The notes beneath the pieces were generated by a model that ran no database searches, was not told the origin of the DNA, and saw nothing but the letters and a program-made list of their open reading frames with translations. Both the position numbers and the translations under genes were made by a program. Positions 63,200 to 64,000 of a stretch of DNA of 64,000 nt are shown here, piece by piece; within the stretch, counting starts at the first letter, position 1, and every line of letters begins with the position of its first letter. The DNA comes from Azospirillum thiophilum (GTDB taxonomy: Bacteria > Pseudomonadota > Alphaproteobacteria > Azospirillales > Azospirillaceae): NCBI RefSeq assembly GCF_001305595.1, contig NZ_CP012402.1, positions 285,501-349,500 on the forward strand. The letters run 5' to 3'.

Positions 63200-64000
63200 A
63201 GTCGGTCGTCATCGCCGGTTACGCCCGTTCGCCCTTCGCCTTCGCCCACAAGGGCGAACTGACCAAGGTCCGTCCCGACGATCTGCTGGCCCGCATCATC
63301 GCGGCGCTGGTCGAGCGCACCGGCCTGAAGACCGACGATATCGAGGACGTCATCGTCGGCTGCTCCTTCCCCGAGGGCGAGCAGGGGCTGAACGTCGCCC
63401 GCACCATCGCCTTCCTGGCCGGGCTGCCGCAGACCGCGGCGGCCACCACGGTCAACCGCTATTGCGGCTCGTCCATGCAGTCGATCCACCAGGCGGCGGG
63501 CGCCATCCAGATGGGGGCCGGCGAGGTCTTCGTCTGCGGCGGCATCGAATCGATGACCCGCGTGCCGATCATGGGCTTCAACCCGATGCCGAACCCGGCG
63601 CTGAAGGCCTCCTATCCGGAAGCCTATTGCTCGATGGGCGTCACCGCCGAGAATGTCGCCCGCAAATACGCCATCTCCCGCGCCGAGCAGGAGGCGCTGG
63701 CCGTCGCCTCCCACGCCAAGGCCGCCGAGGCGCAGACTTCCGGCCGTCTGGCCGACGAGATCGTCGGCATCGAGACCCCGGCCGGTCTGGTCGACAAGGA
63801 CGGCTGTATCCGTCCCGGCACCAGCGCTGACAGCCTGTCCGGCCTGAAGCCGGCCTTCACCGCCGACGGCACGGTCACCGCCGGCACCTCCTCGCCGCTG
63901 ACCGACGGCGCCGCCGCCGTGCTGGTGACGACCGAGGAGTATGCCCGCGCCAACGGCCTGCCGATCCTGGCGAAGATCCGCTCGGTCGCCGTCGCCGGCT
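63196..64000 (+). CDS. Thiolase (acetyl-CoA acyltransferase), partial
   Basis: The first 268 residues of a thiolase begin MKSVVIAGYARSPFAF. The nucleophilic Cys is in VNRYCGSSMQS (about residue 92), and CGGIESMTRVP and later TAGTSSPLTDGAAA follow. The C-terminal His and Cys are beyond the window. Family members cleave 3-ketoacyl-CoA or condense acetyl-CoA. It overlaps the MerR gene by 4 bp and so is its likely target, in a fatty-acid or branched-chain degradation operon that continues outside the window. Confidence 0.93.
   Translation, partial: MKSVVIAGYARSPFAFAHKGELTKVRPDDLLARIIAALVERTGLKTDDIEDVIVGCSFPEGEQGLNVARTIAFLAGLPQTAAATTVNRYCGSSMQSIHQAAGAIQMGAGEVFVCGGIESMTRVPIMGFNPMPNPALKASYPEAYCSMGVTAENVARKYAISRAEQEALAVASHAKAAEAQTSGRLADEIVGIETPAGLVDKDGCIRPGTSADSLSGLKPAFTADGTVTAGTSSPLTDGAAAVLVTTEEYARANGLPILAKIRSVAVAG

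Noticed and set aside
1..64000. Search by eye for CRISPR arrays, tRNA and rRNA genes, phage modules and plasmid origins
   Set aside because: No regularly spaced repeats, no tRNA-like cloverleaf or TTCGA-type arm outside coding regions, and no integrase, phage structural or replication-initiator gene were seen.

Overview
The window is 64 kb of GC-rich, tightly packed bacterial chromosome or megaplasmid. Gene content suggests an alphaproteobacterium of the Azospirillum/Rhodospirillales type: many solute-binding-protein transporters (peptide ABC, polyamine-type ABC, two TRAP binding proteins), a TakP-like TRAP protein with a Tat signal, LysR, LacI and MerR regulators beside catabolic operons, GTG and TTG starts, and GC-rich palindromes between genes. 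The genus is an inference from gene content; I saw no rRNA or tRNA genes.

Layout. (1) 1-9192, minus strand: a catabolic operon with an M20 deacylase, a class II aldolase-fold protein, a complete peptide-type ABC importer (binding protein, two permeases, fused double ATPase), a ketopantoate-reductase-like enzyme and a cut-off N-carbamoyl-amino-acid hydrolase. A LysR regulator (9502-10506) diverges from it. (2) 10720-19661: a sugar-acid island. L-idonate 5-dehydrogenase, 5-ketogluconate reductase and gluconokinase form the textbook route L-idonate to 5-ketogluconate to gluconate to 6-phosphogluconate. With them are a 2-hydroxyacid dehydrogenase, a 3-hydroxyisobutyrate-dehydrogenase-family enzyme, a small alpha-beta barrel protein, a LacI repressor and a TRAP importer. 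Copies of a TGTTATCGATAACA palindrome lie in the promoter regions. (3) 19791-29483: SPOR lytic transglycosylase, a small unknown protein, catalase with divergent OxyR, glycogen debranching enzyme with a zinc-peptidase-like partner, and a membrane diguanylate cyclase. (4) 29484-41053: a possible small RNA, an orphan TakP-like binding protein, a spermidine/putrescine-type ABC importer, a DUF1640 protein, an XRE-cupin regulator, gabD, gabT and a class III CoA-transferase. This looks like polyamine/GABA uptake and breakdown to succinate. (5) 41135-46087: a chemoreceptor, an intact IS701-like element (43046-44778) with target duplication and a passenger gene, and a DMT exporter. (6) 46113-48942: three co-directional genes of unknown function. 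(7) 49163-64000: AsmA-like protein, SLC13-type permease with TrkA-C domains, small unknown proteins, aminotransferase, orphan histidine kinase, a very large alpha-2-macroglobulin lacking the thioester cysteine, a small membrane protein, and a MerR (LiuR-like) regulator translationally coupled to a thiolase that runs off the window.

The most useful non-obvious signals are: the LacI palindromes tying the idonate enzymes to the TRAP importer; five GC-rich palindromic elements, all lying between co-directional genes and twice exactly between a binding-protein gene and its permease gene; the IS with a divergent passenger gene and a clear target duplication; and the three-gene unknown operon.
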